Positions 1-8,274 of a stretch of DNA of 64,000 bases are shown here, one piece after another. Source of the DNA: S5-327 sp965200975 (GTDB lineage Bacteria; Chloroflexota; Dehalococcoidia; Lucifugimonadales; Australimonadaceae). Each line of letters opens with the position of its first letter. Positions within the stretch are counted from its first letter, which is position 1. Made by a program: the position numbers and the translations under genes. The notes under the pieces are model-generated. The model did not search any database. It was given only the letters and a program-made list of their open reading frames with translations, and was not told where the DNA came from. Location: positions 372,001 to 436,000 of the forward strand of contig OZ241740.1 of NCBI GenBank assembly GCA_965200975.1. The letters are read 5' to 3'.

Positions 1-752
1 TTCGGGTCGAACTGAACAACGAGGCGCAGTCGGCCATGGTGGTGGTGTCCGACCGCCAGCTCTCGCTCGCGATTGGCCGCGAGGGGCAGAACGCCCGCCT
101 TGCCGCCAAGCTCACCGGCTGGAAGATCGACATCAAGAGCTCGACCGAAATCGAGATCGAGCGCATGAAAGTGCAGATCGAGGGCGAAGTCGCCGAGCGC
201 GAGGCGGCGGAAGCCGCCGCCGTTACGGACGCGGCGGGCGCTCCGCTTGCAGATGTTGCAGAGGACGCCGAAGTCGAGAAGATCGCCGCCGAACTCGACG
301 CCGGAGAGACCGCCGCGGCAGCCGTGGAAGAGGACGAGGAGGCCCGCGCGGCGCGCGAGGCCGAAGAAGACAGGATTATGGCCGAGCTCGAGGCCGAGCA
401 GGCCGCCGCCGAAGCAGCGGCGACGGCAGCCGCGGAGCAGGCCGAACCGGTCAGGGGCGCGCTCAGCGCCGAGGAGATGCTCGCGCTCGAATCGCTCGAC
501 GCCGCGCTCCCCGAGGAAGAGGAGATCATCATCGAGGAAGCGGTCGATGGCGAGGAGATCGTCAGCGACGACATCTGGAAGGTGCCGGAACGCATCGGCG
601 GAGGGCCGACCATCCGGTTCGCAGAAGACATTTTGGGCGCCCCCGTGAGCGCCCGGCGCGGCGGAGGACGCCGACGGGGCGGAGGCGGCAACCGGCCCCC
701 GAACCGAAACCGCCCGCGTCCCGGAGGGCAGAGCCGCCCGCCCGGCCCCTAG
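1..752 (+). CDS. nusA: Transcription termination/antitermination factor NusA, C-terminal part (5' end outside window)
   Basis: The frame is open from the window edge (codon phase starts at base 3), leaving 249 residues. The first ~50 residues are the end of the second KH RNA-binding domain, with the signature AIGREGQNARLAAKLTGW. NusA binds RNA polymerase and nascent RNA and modulates pausing and termination. After the KH domain comes an unusual ~150-residue Glu/Ala-rich acidic region, then a final ~30 residues rich in Arg, Gly and Pro. Typical NusA ends shortly after KH2 or carries compact acidic repeats, so this tail is a lineage-specific extension. It heads the classical nusA-ylxR-infB-rbfA-truB operon on the same strand, which makes the identity secure despite the missing N-terminus. 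Confidence 0.93.
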   Translation, partial: RVELNNEAQSAMVVVSDRQLSLAIGREGQNARLAAKLTGWKIDIKSSTEIEIERMKVQIEGEVAEREAAEAAAVTDAAGAPLADVAEDAEVEKIAAELDAGETAAAAVEEDEEARAAREAEEDRIMAELEAEQAAAEAAATAAAEQAEPVRGALSAEEMLALESLDAALPEEEEIIIEEAVDGEEIVSDDIWKVPERIGGGPTIRFAEDILGAPVSARRGGGRRRGGGGNRPPNRNRPRPGGQSRPPGP

Positions 753-797
753 ACTGTTCCCGTAGGGCGTCCCGTCGGCGCGGGCGCGGAGAGTGAA

Positions 798-1130
798 ATG
801 CGGAACCGCCATGCGCCGCAGCGCTCCTGCGTTATGTGCGGCGCCAAAACGGACAAGCGCGATCTGTTTAGAATCGTGCTGACGCCTGATCAGAGCTGCG
901 TCGTCGACCAGACCGGCAAACGTCCGGGGCGCGGCGCCTACCTTTGCCGTCGGTACGAATGCTGGCGGAGAGCGCTGCAGGGAAAACGGCTGGCGGCAGC
1001 GCTGCGAGGCGAGATTGACGCCGGCGACAGGGAGCGGCTGAGGGCGTTTGCGCGGGAGACGCTGGCGGCGTCTCCGTCCGGGGCCGCCTCCCAACCGGCG
1101 GCTCAGCAGGCGGCCCAACAGGAGGGATGA
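798..1130 (+). CDS. ylxR: YlxR-family (DUF448) RNA-binding/nucleoid-associated protein
   Basis: A 110-residue protein between nusA and infB, the invariant position of ylxR. Visible family signatures are the N-terminal RSCVMCGAKTDKRDLFRIV segment with a Cys pair, and PGRGAYLCRRYECW, the conserved GRGAY(V/L)C patch on the basic RNA-binding surface. The last ~20 residues are an Ala/Gln-rich extension. Family members act as small nucleic-acid-binding regulators linked to translation and RNase P. The start ATG follows GGAGAG with good spacing. The stop codon overlaps the infB start (ATGA), so the two are translationally coupled. Confidence 0.9.
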   Translation: MRNRHAPQRSCVMCGAKTDKRDLFRIVLTPDQSCVVDQTGKRPGRGAYLCRRYECWRRALQGKRLAAALRGEIDAGDRERLRAFARETLAASPSGAASQPAAQQAAQQEG

Positions 1131-2914
1131 TGGTTGAACAACCGCGAGGGCAAGCGACCTCAACTCGAAGAGTAACGCTGCGCGCGCTCTCCATCGGCGA
1201 GGTCATCTCGGTGGGCGCGCTCGCCGAGCGTATGCGCGTCGAGCCTGTACAGGTCATCAAACAGCTGATGCGGGCCGGAGTGTTCGCCAGCATCAACCAG
1301 GTGATCGACTTCGAGGCGGCCAGCGGAGTCGCCCGCGTTTTCGGGTACGCAGCCCGCAAGGTGGAGGATGTCGCCAGCGCCGGGGCCGGCGCTGTCGCGG
1401 AAGACGACACCGGCAACCTCGAAACCCGGCCCCCGGTCGTCGCGATACTGGGCCACGTCGACCACGGCAAGACGACGCTGCTCGATACGATTCGCCGCAC
1501 CAACGTTGTCGACAGAGAAGCCGGCGGCATCACCCAGCACATCGGGGCCTACCAGGTCGTGCATAACGGGTCGCCGATTACGTTCATCGACACCCCCGGT
1601 CACGAGGCGTTTACGGCTATGCGGGCCAGAGGCGCCCAAGTGACCGATATCGCCGTCCTTGTCGTCGCCGCAGACGACGGAGTTATGCCGCAGACGGTCG
1701 AGGCCATCGACCACATCAAGGCTGCGGGCGTGCCTATCATCGTGGCTATCAACAAGATGGACTCCCCGGAGGCCGATCCCGAACGCGTGCGCCGCCAGCT
1801 CTCCGAGCAGGAGCTGCTCGTGGAGAAGTGGGGAGGCGACGTTATCGACGCGGAGGTGTCCGCCAAAAACGGCGACGGCATCGACGAGCTGCTCGAAAGC
1901 ATCGAACTCGTGTCCGAGGTGGCTGAGCTCAAGGCGAACCCGCTGCGCCCCGGCGTCGGCGTCGTCGTCGAGGCCCAGCTCGACCGGAGCCGGGGAGTGC
2001 TGGCGACGGTGCTCGTGCAGACGGGCACGCTGAAGATCGCCGACTACATCGTTGTCGGCTCCACCCGGGGCCGCGTGCGCGCGCTCGTGAACGACGCAGG
2101 CAGAAGAGTCGATAGCGTCGGCCCCGCCTCGCCGGTCGAGGTGCTCGGGCTGAGCGAACTCCCCGCCGCCGGCGACAGGCTGGTCGTCGTGCCGGATGAG
2201 AAGACCGCCCGCGAAACCGTGGCGGAACGGCAGCGCCGCGAAGACCTCAATCGGGGCCGGGGCGCAACCCTCGAGGAGATGGGCGCGCGCATCTCGTCCG
2301 GACAGACCAGGGAGCTCTGCCTGGTGCTGAAAACCGACGTGCAAGGCAGCATCGGAGCGGTGCGCCAGGCGCTCGACCGGCTGTCGACGCCGGCGGCCCA
2401 GGTGCGCGTCATCCACGCAGGCACGGGCGCCGTCACCGAGAGCGACGTGCTGCTCGCTATGGCGTCCGACGCCATCATCATCGGCTTCAACGTGCGCCCC
2501 GACCAAGGAGCGCAGCGGCTCGCCGACCACGATCGCGTGCAGATCCGTCAGTACAACATCATCTACCGGCTTAGCGAAGACATCGAACGGGCCCTGCACG
2601 GCCTGCTCGAACCCGTCGTCGAGGATGTGCTCGAGGGCACGGCGGAAGTGCGGGCCGTCTTCTCGCTCGGACGCTCCCGCAAGAGCGCCGGATGCTACAT
2701 AACCGACGGCAAGTTCACGCGCGGCGCGCGCGTACGGGTGCTGCGCAACGGCAAAGAAGTGTTCGACGGCGGCATCGCCGGACTCCGCCGCTTCAAGGAC
2801 GATGTCCGCGAAGTCGCCACCGGCTACGAATGCGGCGTCGCTATCGACGGGTTCAACGACTTCCAGGAGGGCGACATCATCCAGGCGCACCGGCAGCGGA
2901 CGGTCGGGGCGTAG
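1127..2914 (+). CDS. infB: Translation initiation factor IF-2
   Basis: A GTPase that delivers fMet-tRNA to the 30S subunit and promotes subunit joining. The N-terminus is short: one IF2_N domain (residues ~10-70), with none of the long charged linkers seen in E. coli, giving a compact 595-residue form. The G domain (~100-265) shows GHVDHGKTT (P-loop), the switch I region EAGGITQHIGAY, DTPGHEAF and NKMD. Domains II, III and IV follow and the protein ends after GFNDFQEGDII. The start is either ATG 1127 or ATG 1130; the strong GGAGGG at 1121-1126 is only 3-4 nt from the second, which may be the one used. It overlaps ylxR. Confidence 0.97.
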   Translation: MMVEQPRGQATSTRRVTLRALSIGEVISVGALAERMRVEPVQVIKQLMRAGVFASINQVIDFEAASGVARVFGYAARKVEDVASAGAGAVAEDDTGNLETRPPVVAILGHVDHGKTTLLDTIRRTNVVDREAGGITQHIGAYQVVHNGSPITFIDTPGHEAFTAMRARGAQVTDIAVLVVAADDGVMPQTVEAIDHIKAAGVPIIVAINKMDSPEADPERVRRQLSEQELLVEKWGGDVIDAEVSAKNGDGIDELLESIELVSEVAELKANPLRPGVGVVVEAQLDRSRGVLATVLVQTGTLKIADYIVVGSTRGRVRALVNDAGRRVDSVGPASPVEVLGLSELPAAGDRLVVVPDEKTARETVAERQRREDLNRGRGATLEEMGARISSGQTRELCLVLKTDVQGSIGAVRQALDRLSTPAAQVRVIHAGTGAVTESDVLLAMASDAIIIGFNVRPDQGAQRLADHDRVQIRQYNIIYRLSEDIERALHGLLEPVVEDVLEGTAEVRAVFSLGRSRKSAGCYITDGKFTRGARVRVLRNGKEVFDGGIAGLRRFKDDVREVATGYECGVAIDGFNDFQEGDIIQAHRQRTVGA

Positions 2915-2933
2915 CCGGGCGGAGCGGGACAGT

Positions 2934-3290
2934 ATGGCGAGGCGTCGAAGCGACCGGGTCGCCGGTCTCTTGCAGCGCGAGATTGGGCAGATACTGCACA
3001 CGCACGTCACCGACCCGCGCCTGAGCAGGATGATCACCGTCTCCCGCGTCGCCGTGAGCCCCGACCTCGCCCACGCGACGATCGGCGTTACGGTGATGGG
3101 CGATGCGCGCGACGCAGCCGAGGCGATGCAAGGGCTCGACTCGGCCCTGGGCTTCCTGCGCAGGGAAGTGGCGCAGCGGATGCAGCTCAAGCGCGCCCCC
3201 GAACTGCATTTCGTGCGGGACGCGTCAATCGAACAGGGCGACCGGGTGCTCGACCTGCTCAACGCGCTCGACACTGAGGAGCGGAACTGA
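2934..3290 (+). CDS. rbfA: Ribosome-binding factor A
   Basis: A 118-residue KH-fold protein that binds the 30S subunit near helix 1 of 16S rRNA during late maturation. Family features are the N-terminal MARRRSDRVAGLLQREIGQIL, the DPRLS-motif strand, and the C-terminal LHFVRDASIEQGDRVLDLL helix. The open frame extends upstream into infB, but ATG 2934 is chosen because the protein then starts exactly like other RbfA sequences and lies 19 bp after the infB stop with GGAGCGGGA upstream. Its TGA overlaps the truB ATG, so rbfA and truB are coupled. Confidence 0.94.
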   Translation: MARRRSDRVAGLLQREIGQILHTHVTDPRLSRMITVSRVAVSPDLAHATIGVTVMGDARDAAEAMQGLDSALGFLRREVAQRMQLKRAPELHFVRDASIEQGDRVLDLLNALDTEERN

Positions 3291-4219
3291 TGACTCGCCC
3301 CGAGGCGGACGGCATTCTGGTCGTCAACAAACCCCCGCAGCTCACGTCAATGGACGTTGTGCGGACGGTCAAGCGCGTAACGGGAGTCAAGCGCGTCGGT
3401 CACGCAGGCACGCTCGACCCCATCGCGGTGGGAGTGCTCCCTGTCTGCCTCGGTCAGGCGACGCGCTTCATGGACTACCTGGTGGACGGAGGCAAGACCT
3501 ACTTCGGCGAGATAACCCTCGGCGCCGCGACCGCAACCTACGACGCGCAGGGCGCAGTGACCGCAGAGGCAGGCTACGCAGACGTCGCGCAGGAGGATGT
3601 CGAGGCCCTGCTCCCGCGCTTCACCGGGCCGATCCGCCAGCAGCCGCCGATGTACTCAGCGGTGAAGCATAAGGGGAAACGGCTGTACGAACTCGCTCGC
3701 TCGGGCGTCGAAGTCGAACGCTCCGAGCGGGACGTAGACGTCTACGGGCTGTGGCTGCGGGAGTGGGACCCGCCGCGCGTCGCTCTCGAAGTGCATTGCG
3801 GCAAAGGGTTCTATATGCGCAGCCTCGCCCACGACCTGGGCGCAGCCCTGGGCTGCCACGGGCACCTCAGCGCCCTCACCCGCGCCAGCGTCGGCCCGTT
3901 CTCCCTGGACGACGCCGTTACGCTCGAACAGTTCGAGACGGAAGAGGACTGGGAGCGCCTGCTGGAGCCGCCGGACGCCGCGCTGCTCGACCTCGACGCT
4001 GCGCTGTTGCCCCCTTCCGCGGAGCGCCGCCTGCGCAACGGCCAGCCGGTTACGCTCCCCTCCGTAGGCGCCTACGCGAAGCATCTCGACGCTCGCCGCG
4101 CCTACGCCGAAGACAGCCGGTTCCTCGGCCTCATCCGGTTCGACCGCCCCGACAACGTCTGGAAGCCGGAGAAAGTGCTCGCCAAGCCGCCCCTCTCCCG
4201 CTACGCCCCCGAGCCATAG
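3290..4219 (+). CDS. truB: tRNA pseudouridine(55) synthase
   Basis: Makes pseudouridine-55 in the T-loop of tRNAs. The 309-residue protein has the N-terminal GILVVNKPPQLTSMDVV segment, the catalytic motif GHAGTLDPIAVGVLPVCLG (the Asp is the nucleophile), and the YSAVKHKGKRLYELAR substrate-loop motif. A C-terminal PUA-like region of ~80 residues completes it. It overlaps rbfA by one base and is the last gene of the translation operon; a palindromic repeat follows at once. Confidence 0.96.
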   Translation: MTRPEADGILVVNKPPQLTSMDVVRTVKRVTGVKRVGHAGTLDPIAVGVLPVCLGQATRFMDYLVDGGKTYFGEITLGAATATYDAQGAVTAEAGYADVAQEDVEALLPRFTGPIRQQPPMYSAVKHKGKRLYELARSGVEVERSERDVDVYGLWLREWDPPRVALEVHCGKGFYMRSLAHDLGAALGCHGHLSALTRASVGPFSLDDAVTLEQFETEEDWERLLEPPDAALLDLDAALLPPSAERRLRNGQPVTLPSVGAYAKHLDARRAYAEDSRFLGLIRFDRPDNVWKPEKVLAKPPLSRYAPEP

Positions 4220-4230
4220 CGCCTGCCCAG

Positions 4231-4271
4231 AAAATTCCCCAGGGGGTCTGGGGGAGCGGACGCTCTCCCAG
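4231..4271. repeat. REP-like intergenic palindromic repeat, copy 1
   Basis: Begins AAAATTCCCC and continues into a 28-bp core (4242-4269) that is identical at 9611-9638 and 52721-52748. The core contains the palindrome GGGAGCGGACGCTCTCCC. A diverged partial copy follows at 4299-4319. It lies between truB and the SDR gene. Confidence 0.75.
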
Positions 4272-4415
4272 TTTGCCGGCTTCCCCCAAGTGGCCTGCGG
4301 GAGCGAACGCTCTCCCAGTGCCGCCGCTGCTCTCCCGGCAGCGCGTCAGCCGCGCCTTGACGCTGCCGCGCCGGTGTGCCACAGTCCCCCATACCTTTTA
4401 CTCGCCGAGGAAACC

Positions 4416-5189
4416 ATGAAGCTTGAAAACCGCACGGCAATCATCACTGGCGCAGGACGCAACATCGGAGAGGCGGTGGCGCATGCCTTCGCCGCAGAGG
4501 GCGCATGCGTCGTGATCGTCGACGTCCGGCAGGAGGCTGCCCAGGCCGTCGCCGACGCCGTCAACGCCGACAATCCCGGACGCGCCATCGCCGTGGCCGC
4601 CGACGTCTCCTCGAACAGCGACTGGGAGCGTACGGTCGGCGCCGCCGTCGAGGCGTTCGGAGGAGTCGACATCCTGGTCAACAACGCAGCCGTAACCGAC
4701 CACACTCCGGCCCTCGACCTGCCGGAGGAGGAGTGGGACAACGTCATAAACGTAACGCTCAAGAGCGTCTTCCTCGGAGCCAAGCACGCCGGACGCCGGA
4801 TGCGCGACCAGGGACGCGGCGGCAAAATCATCAACGTCGCCTCCACCTCCGGCCACCGGGGACGCGCGGACGCCACCGCCTACTCCGCCGCCAAGGGCGG
4901 AGTGCTGAACCTCACGCGCTCGCTGGCCATTCAGCTCTCCCCCTACGGAGTGCGCGTCAACTCGATCACCCCCAACCGCATCGGCTCCGCCGTGGGGCAG
5001 GACACGATCCCGAACACCGGGCGCGGCGTCTCCAATCTGGTGGGACGTCAGGGGATGCCGCCCGACATCGCGTCGGCAGCCCTCTTCCTCGCGTCGGACG
5101 ACGCCGACTTCATCGCCGCAGCCGACATTCTCGTGGACGGCGGCTCCCTTGCCGGAGGGATGCCGTCGGCGCCTCCGCCCCAAACGTAG
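4416..5189 (+). CDS. Short-chain dehydrogenase/reductase (SDR) family oxidoreductase
   Basis: A 257-residue classical SDR. The NAD(P)-binding motif is TGAGRNIG (third conserved Gly present; the usual TGxxxGIG has Asn before Ile). NNAAV, the catalytic Ser at STSG and YSAAKGG (Tyr and Lys of the triad) follow, then a typical C-terminal ADILVDGG. VIVDVRQE after strand 2 (acidic residue) favours NAD over NADP. ATG 4416 with GAGGAAACC upstream is chosen; the longer frame from 4290 merely reads through the upstream repeat. The substrate is unknown. The gene is monocistronic or co-transcribed with the next gene. Confidence 0.9.
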   Translation: MKLENRTAIITGAGRNIGEAVAHAFAAEGACVVIVDVRQEAAQAVADAVNADNPGRAIAVAADVSSNSDWERTVGAAVEAFGGVDILVNNAAVTDHTPALDLPEEEWDNVINVTLKSVFLGAKHAGRRMRDQGRGGKIINVASTSGHRGRADATAYSAAKGGVLNLTRSLAIQLSPYGVRVNSITPNRIGSAVGQDTIPNTGRGVSNLVGRQGMPPDIASAALFLASDDADFIAAADILVDGGSLAGGMPSAPPPQT

Positions 5190-5244
5190 GCCGGGCCCGC
5201 GCCGGAGACCGCTACTCCATTACGCAATTCGGGAGGCGCCGCCC

Positions 5245-5952
5245 GTGGCCGATTCACGTTTTTTCTCTGATCACAAGATCGGGATGGAGATACTGACGCT
5301 CATCGAGGAGGCAAGGGAAAACCTCTATCTGGTCTCTCCGTACAATAACTTCGCGGGCCATCTGACGACTACTCTCTCCGACGCCCTGCGGAGGAGGGTG
5401 TCGATAACGTTCCTCCACCGTAAAGATCAAGAAAAAGAAAAAAACGATAAGAAGGCTATTGATTGGCTCAGGGGACAGAAGGTCACATTGGTGGCCGTTG
5501 AGAAGCTCCACGCCAAGATCTACCTCAGCGAGAAGGCTGCGCTCCTCACTTCGATGAACTTGCTGGAGCACTCGATGTTGAACTCCTGCGAAGTCGGCGT
5601 CAGATTCAGCAAGAACGACCCCGAGTACCATGAGCTGAAAAAGTACATCAACACGCTCATCGAGCGAGCCGCTCCGACGCCAGTCCCGCCTCCGCCAAGA
5701 CAGTCCACGCCAAGACAGCCTCAGCAATCGGGCTACTGCATCCGATGCATGACTGCCATCTTTCTCAATCCCGCGAAGCCGTTCTGCCCTTACTGCTACG
5801 ACATTTGGGCGCAGTGGGAGAACCCGGACTACACGGAAAAGTACTGTCACGAGTGCGGTCGTGAACACTCGACGAGTATGAACAAGCCCGCCTGCCCCGA
5901 CTGCTACAGGAAAAGCCAGGCGGCGAGCGGCAGTGGACGCCGACGCAGCTGA
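5245..5952 (+). CDS. Phospholipase D-like nuclease-fold protein with C-terminal double zinc ribbon
   Basis: A 235-residue protein. Residues ~10-125 resemble a single PLD-family domain of the type found in restriction- or repair-associated nucleases: ENLYLVSPYNNF at the N-terminus and a core HxK motif in LHAKIYLSEKAALLTSMNL. A Pro/Arg/Gln-rich linker follows. The C-terminus has two zinc-ribbon-like knuckle sets: CIRC..CPYC and CHECG..CPDC. GTG 5245 is chosen because GGGAGG lies 8 nt upstream. The coding sequence is visibly richer in A and T than its neighbours (for example the run of AAG/AAA codons at 5431-5455), suggesting acquisition. It sits alone between metabolic genes; a defence or repair role is inference only. 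Confidence 0.7.
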   Translation: MADSRFFSDHKIGMEILTLIEEARENLYLVSPYNNFAGHLTTTLSDALRRRVSITFLHRKDQEKEKNDKKAIDWLRGQKVTLVAVEKLHAKIYLSEKAALLTSMNLLEHSMLNSCEVGVRFSKNDPEYHELKKYINTLIERAAPTPVPPPPRQSTPRQPQQSGYCIRCMTAIFLNPAKPFCPYCYDIWAQWENPDYTEKYCHECGREHSTSMNKPACPDCYRKSQAASGSGRRRS

Positions 5953-5969
5953 CGACGAGGAGTTGCCCT

Positions 5970-7277
5970 GTGCCTCTCAACAACGACGAGATGGACGCGC
6001 TGTTCAGGATGGGCCCCGGAACGCCGTCCGGCGAGGTGTTCCGGCGCTACTGGCTGCCAGTGGAGACCTCCGCCAACCTCGACGGAGGCCGGGGCCCGGT
6101 GCGTCCAAGCGCCAAGAACCCCGTGCGCCTCAAAGTGCTCGGCGAGAGCCTCGTCCTCTTCCGCGACGCCTCCGGCAAACCGGGACTGCTCTCCGAACAC
6201 TGCTCGCACCGCGGCGCGTCGCTCTACTACGGACGCGTCGAGGACGACGGGCTGCGCTGCCTCTACCACGGGTGGCTCTACGACCGTGACGGGGCTTGCC
6301 TCGATGTGCCGGCGGAGCCTCCGGGCGCTCGCTTCCGCTCGTCGGTGAAGCACCCCTCGTATCCGTGCGTCGAGGTGGGAGGCCTGATATTCGCGTATAT
6401 GGGCCCGCCCGAACTGCAGCCGCCTTTCCCCCGCTACCCCGCGCTCTTCCGCGCCGACGGCGTGCGCGTCGCGGGCAAAGGCAACCGCATCCAGCAGTCC
6501 AACGCCCTCCTGCAAACGCTCGACAACGTGCTCGACGTCTGGCATCGCGAGATCGCGCACGGCTGGTTCAAGGGCGGCGACCCTGTCTACTCGATGCACC
6601 ACGGGCGCAACGGCGACCCTCCTACGCCGGTCCGCTACGAGCTCACGCCATGGGGCGCCTGCTACGTCGTGCTGCAGAACACCCGCAACGAAGGGGTCTA
6701 CGAGTACCACGAAACCCACGCCGTGATGCCCTGCCTGCGCGCCCGCACGAACTCCATCAACTGGGCTGTGCCTATCGACGACGACTCCACCCGCTGGTTC
6801 GGCGTGTCGTTCGAACCGTTCGGCGCCGACGGCTCGATTTCGGACGCTGCCCTGCGACGGCTCCACGCCGACACTCCGGCGGATGCCGGAGGCCCGTTCT
6901 ACGACGGCTGGTTCGAGGACGTGGGCTTCTGGTGGAACACCGGCCACCCCCTGCGCCAGGGCCCCATCTGGGAAGACGAGGCGGCTATGAGCACCCAGGG
7001 CAGGGCGGAGCGCGGAGGACGCCCCGACTGGGAGAAGATGACGTTCGGCAGCTCCGACCGCGGCGTCCTGCTGATGCACAAGCTCTGGGAGGAGCAGGTG
7101 GCCCGCGTGCAGGACGGCATCGACCCGGTCGGCATCGTCCGCGGCGAGGAGGCGCAGCGCATGGTTCCCCTGCCGGGGCGGGTGCTGTTCGTCGACCGCG
7201 AAGAGGGCATGCGCCTCTTCAACACCCAGCTCGACGACCGCATCGCCGCGCAGGCCGAAAGCCTCAACGGGGACTAG
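5970..7277 (+). CDS. Aromatic ring-hydroxylating dioxygenase, alpha subunit (Rieske 1)
   Basis: A 435-residue Rieske non-heme iron oxygenase resembling phthalate 4,5-dioxygenase-type alpha subunits. The N-terminal Rieske domain has CSH at the first ligand pair, then CLYHGW at the second (C-x-H ... C-x2-H). The catalytic domain carries DVWHREIAH, the D-x2-H-x4-H mononuclear iron motif. It starts MGPGTPSGEVFRRYWLPV, shared with the other two Rieske proteins in this window. GTG 5970 has GAGGAG upstream. The electron-transfer reductase and ferredoxin are not encoded nearby. The gene lies 17 bp after the PLD gene. Confidence 0.9.
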   Translation: MPLNNDEMDALFRMGPGTPSGEVFRRYWLPVETSANLDGGRGPVRPSAKNPVRLKVLGESLVLFRDASGKPGLLSEHCSHRGASLYYGRVEDDGLRCLYHGWLYDRDGACLDVPAEPPGARFRSSVKHPSYPCVEVGGLIFAYMGPPELQPPFPRYPALFRADGVRVAGKGNRIQQSNALLQTLDNVLDVWHREIAHGWFKGGDPVYSMHHGRNGDPPTPVRYELTPWGACYVVLQNTRNEGVYEYHETHAVMPCLRARTNSINWAVPIDDDSTRWFGVSFEPFGADGSISDAALRRLHADTPADAGGPFYDGWFEDVGFWWNTGHPLRQGPIWEDEAAMSTQGRAERGGRPDWEKMTFGSSDRGVLLMHKLWEEQVARVQDGIDPVGIVRGEEAQRMVPLPGRVLFVDREEGMRLFNTQLDDRIAAQAESLNGD

Positions 7278-7476
7278 GCGCGGGCTCTCTCTACGCCGCT
7301 CGCAGCGTGCGCGCCAATGACGCTAGAGGACTGCGAAATAGTGCTTTGCGAAATGGCGCAGGATGCCTATTGATCGGAGACGGCTTCGCAATAAGTCTGC
7401 CCACGCCGTAGCTTCGCTTGTATGCAACCTCCTCCGGCAATATCCTAAGCCCACACCGAATAGGAGGCCCCACGCT

Positions 7477-7785
7477 ATGCTAAGAGAATACAAAGGCAAA
7501 CAGGTAGTAATGGCAGACACTCCAACCGATATGGGCTTGCTAGAGCTTACCGCGCGATGCGAGATTGCGCTCGGCAAGGTCGTAAACGTTTTGAGAGAAC
7601 AGCTTGACGCTGCGGGCATTCCGATTAGCGAGGAAGCCGCCGACGTGCTTAAATGGCACGAGCAATACTTCGCGGAGCGCGAGCGGTATATCCGCGACCC
7701 TGAGTTTCGAGAAGCTTGGCTTGCTGCCGAGAGAGAGAAAAACCGCAGCGAAGACGAGGACGACGACAGCGACGACGACGAGTAG
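7477..7785 (+). CDS. Hypothetical small protein with acidic C-terminal tail
   Basis: A 102-residue protein that I do not recognise. It begins MLREYKGKQVVMADTPTDMG. It has a helical middle section (residues ~20-85) and ends in a run of Asp, Glu and Ser. ATG 7477 follows TAGGAGG at a good distance; the longer frame upstream lacks a site. It lies in the AT-richer cassette and runs into an XRE-type helix-turn-helix fragment in another frame. The pair could be a remnant toxin-antitoxin-like unit, but there is no direct evidence for a toxin fold. Confidence 0.55.
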   Translation: MLREYKGKQVVMADTPTDMGLLELTARCEIALGKVVNVLREQLDAAGIPISEEAADVLKWHEQYFAERERYIRDPEFREAWLAAEREKNRSEDEDDDSDDDE

Positions 7786-7832
7786 CCAACGCCGGTATCA
7801 GCCGGACTACGCCGTCCAGCCCGCCCGGATGG

Positions 7833-8000
7833 GTGCTGGCGGAGCGGATTGAAGCGATAGGCGTCTCGCATCCCGCATTCGCTAGGCAATGCGGGATGCC
7901 GCTCTCGCTGATAAATCGAATCATTGCAGGGACAGCGTCCATAGACCCGGCTACAGCGCTCCGGTTCGAGCGCGTGCTTGGCGTTGACGCCGCTATTTAA
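7833..8000 (+). pseudogene. XRE/HigA-like helix-turn-helix fragment
   Basis: Encodes about 55 residues: LAERIEAIGVSHPAFARQ, then CGMPLSLINRIIAGTASID and TALRFERVLGVDAAI. This is the pattern of HigA/VapI-type antitoxin HTH domains (A-x2-CG-x5-I-x2-I-x-G-x4-I-x2-x-TA). No good start with a ribosome site exists. Upstream the same frame only reads through the acidic tail of the preceding gene as an Arg-rich shadow. HigA-type domains usually continue well past this point, so the gene looks truncated or frameshifted. Confidence 0.5.
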
Positions 8001-8244
8001 GATTGGCATTGAGTCGGACTAGCAGCGCATGCGGGCTGGGGCAGTGATGCTAGTGACGGACGTCGCACGTCGCGAGGCTGTGTATCGCAATAAATCAGTA
8101 CAGACCGCACCGACAGGTTTGGAGAATCAAGTTTTTCGAGGACGATGGCGGGCGCGTTGAAGCCGGATATGGCAAACAGGCGAGTGTGTCGAGGACTGCG
8201 TCGTTCGCGCCATTAGCCTGTCGCTTGGTGGTGGTGTCTTCGCC
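8001..8244. other. Non-coding right part of the cassette, possible gene remnant
   Basis: No intact gene. One plus-strand frame around 8118-8160 reads VWRIKFFEDDGGRVEAGYG, which looks protein-like but has no start or complete domain. It may be a decayed coding remnant. Confidence 0.3.
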
Positions 8245-8274
8245 CTACACCGCTCGCAGCGTGCGCGCCGCCGT

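Larger units (their letters stand above)
7291..8269. mobile_element. Small cassette bounded by 25-bp direct repeats
   Basis: The outer 25 bp at 7291-7315 and 8245-8269 match with one mismatch; the shared 20-bp core is CCGCTCGCAGCGTGCGCGCC. The left copy begins 13 bp after the Rieske 1 stop and the right copy ends 5 bp before the stop of the MFS gene on the other strand. The ~930 bp between are AT-richer and hold a small gene and an XRE-type fragment. No recombinase is seen. The boundaries are inferred from the repeat. Confidence 0.5.

Noticed and set aside
1160..3274. Long open frame on the strand opposite infB and rbfA
   Set aside because: Low-complexity composition and no domain; it is a GC-rich antisense shadow of well-identified genes.
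4290..4415. N-terminal extension of the SDR protein from GTG 4290
   Set aside because: It reads through a palindromic repeat and the true Rossmann start follows ATG 4416 with a Shine-Dalgarno site.
7716..7832. Arg-rich N-terminal domain of the XRE fragment
   Set aside because: It is the out-of-frame reading of the acidic tail of the preceding gene, with only a weak TTG start.
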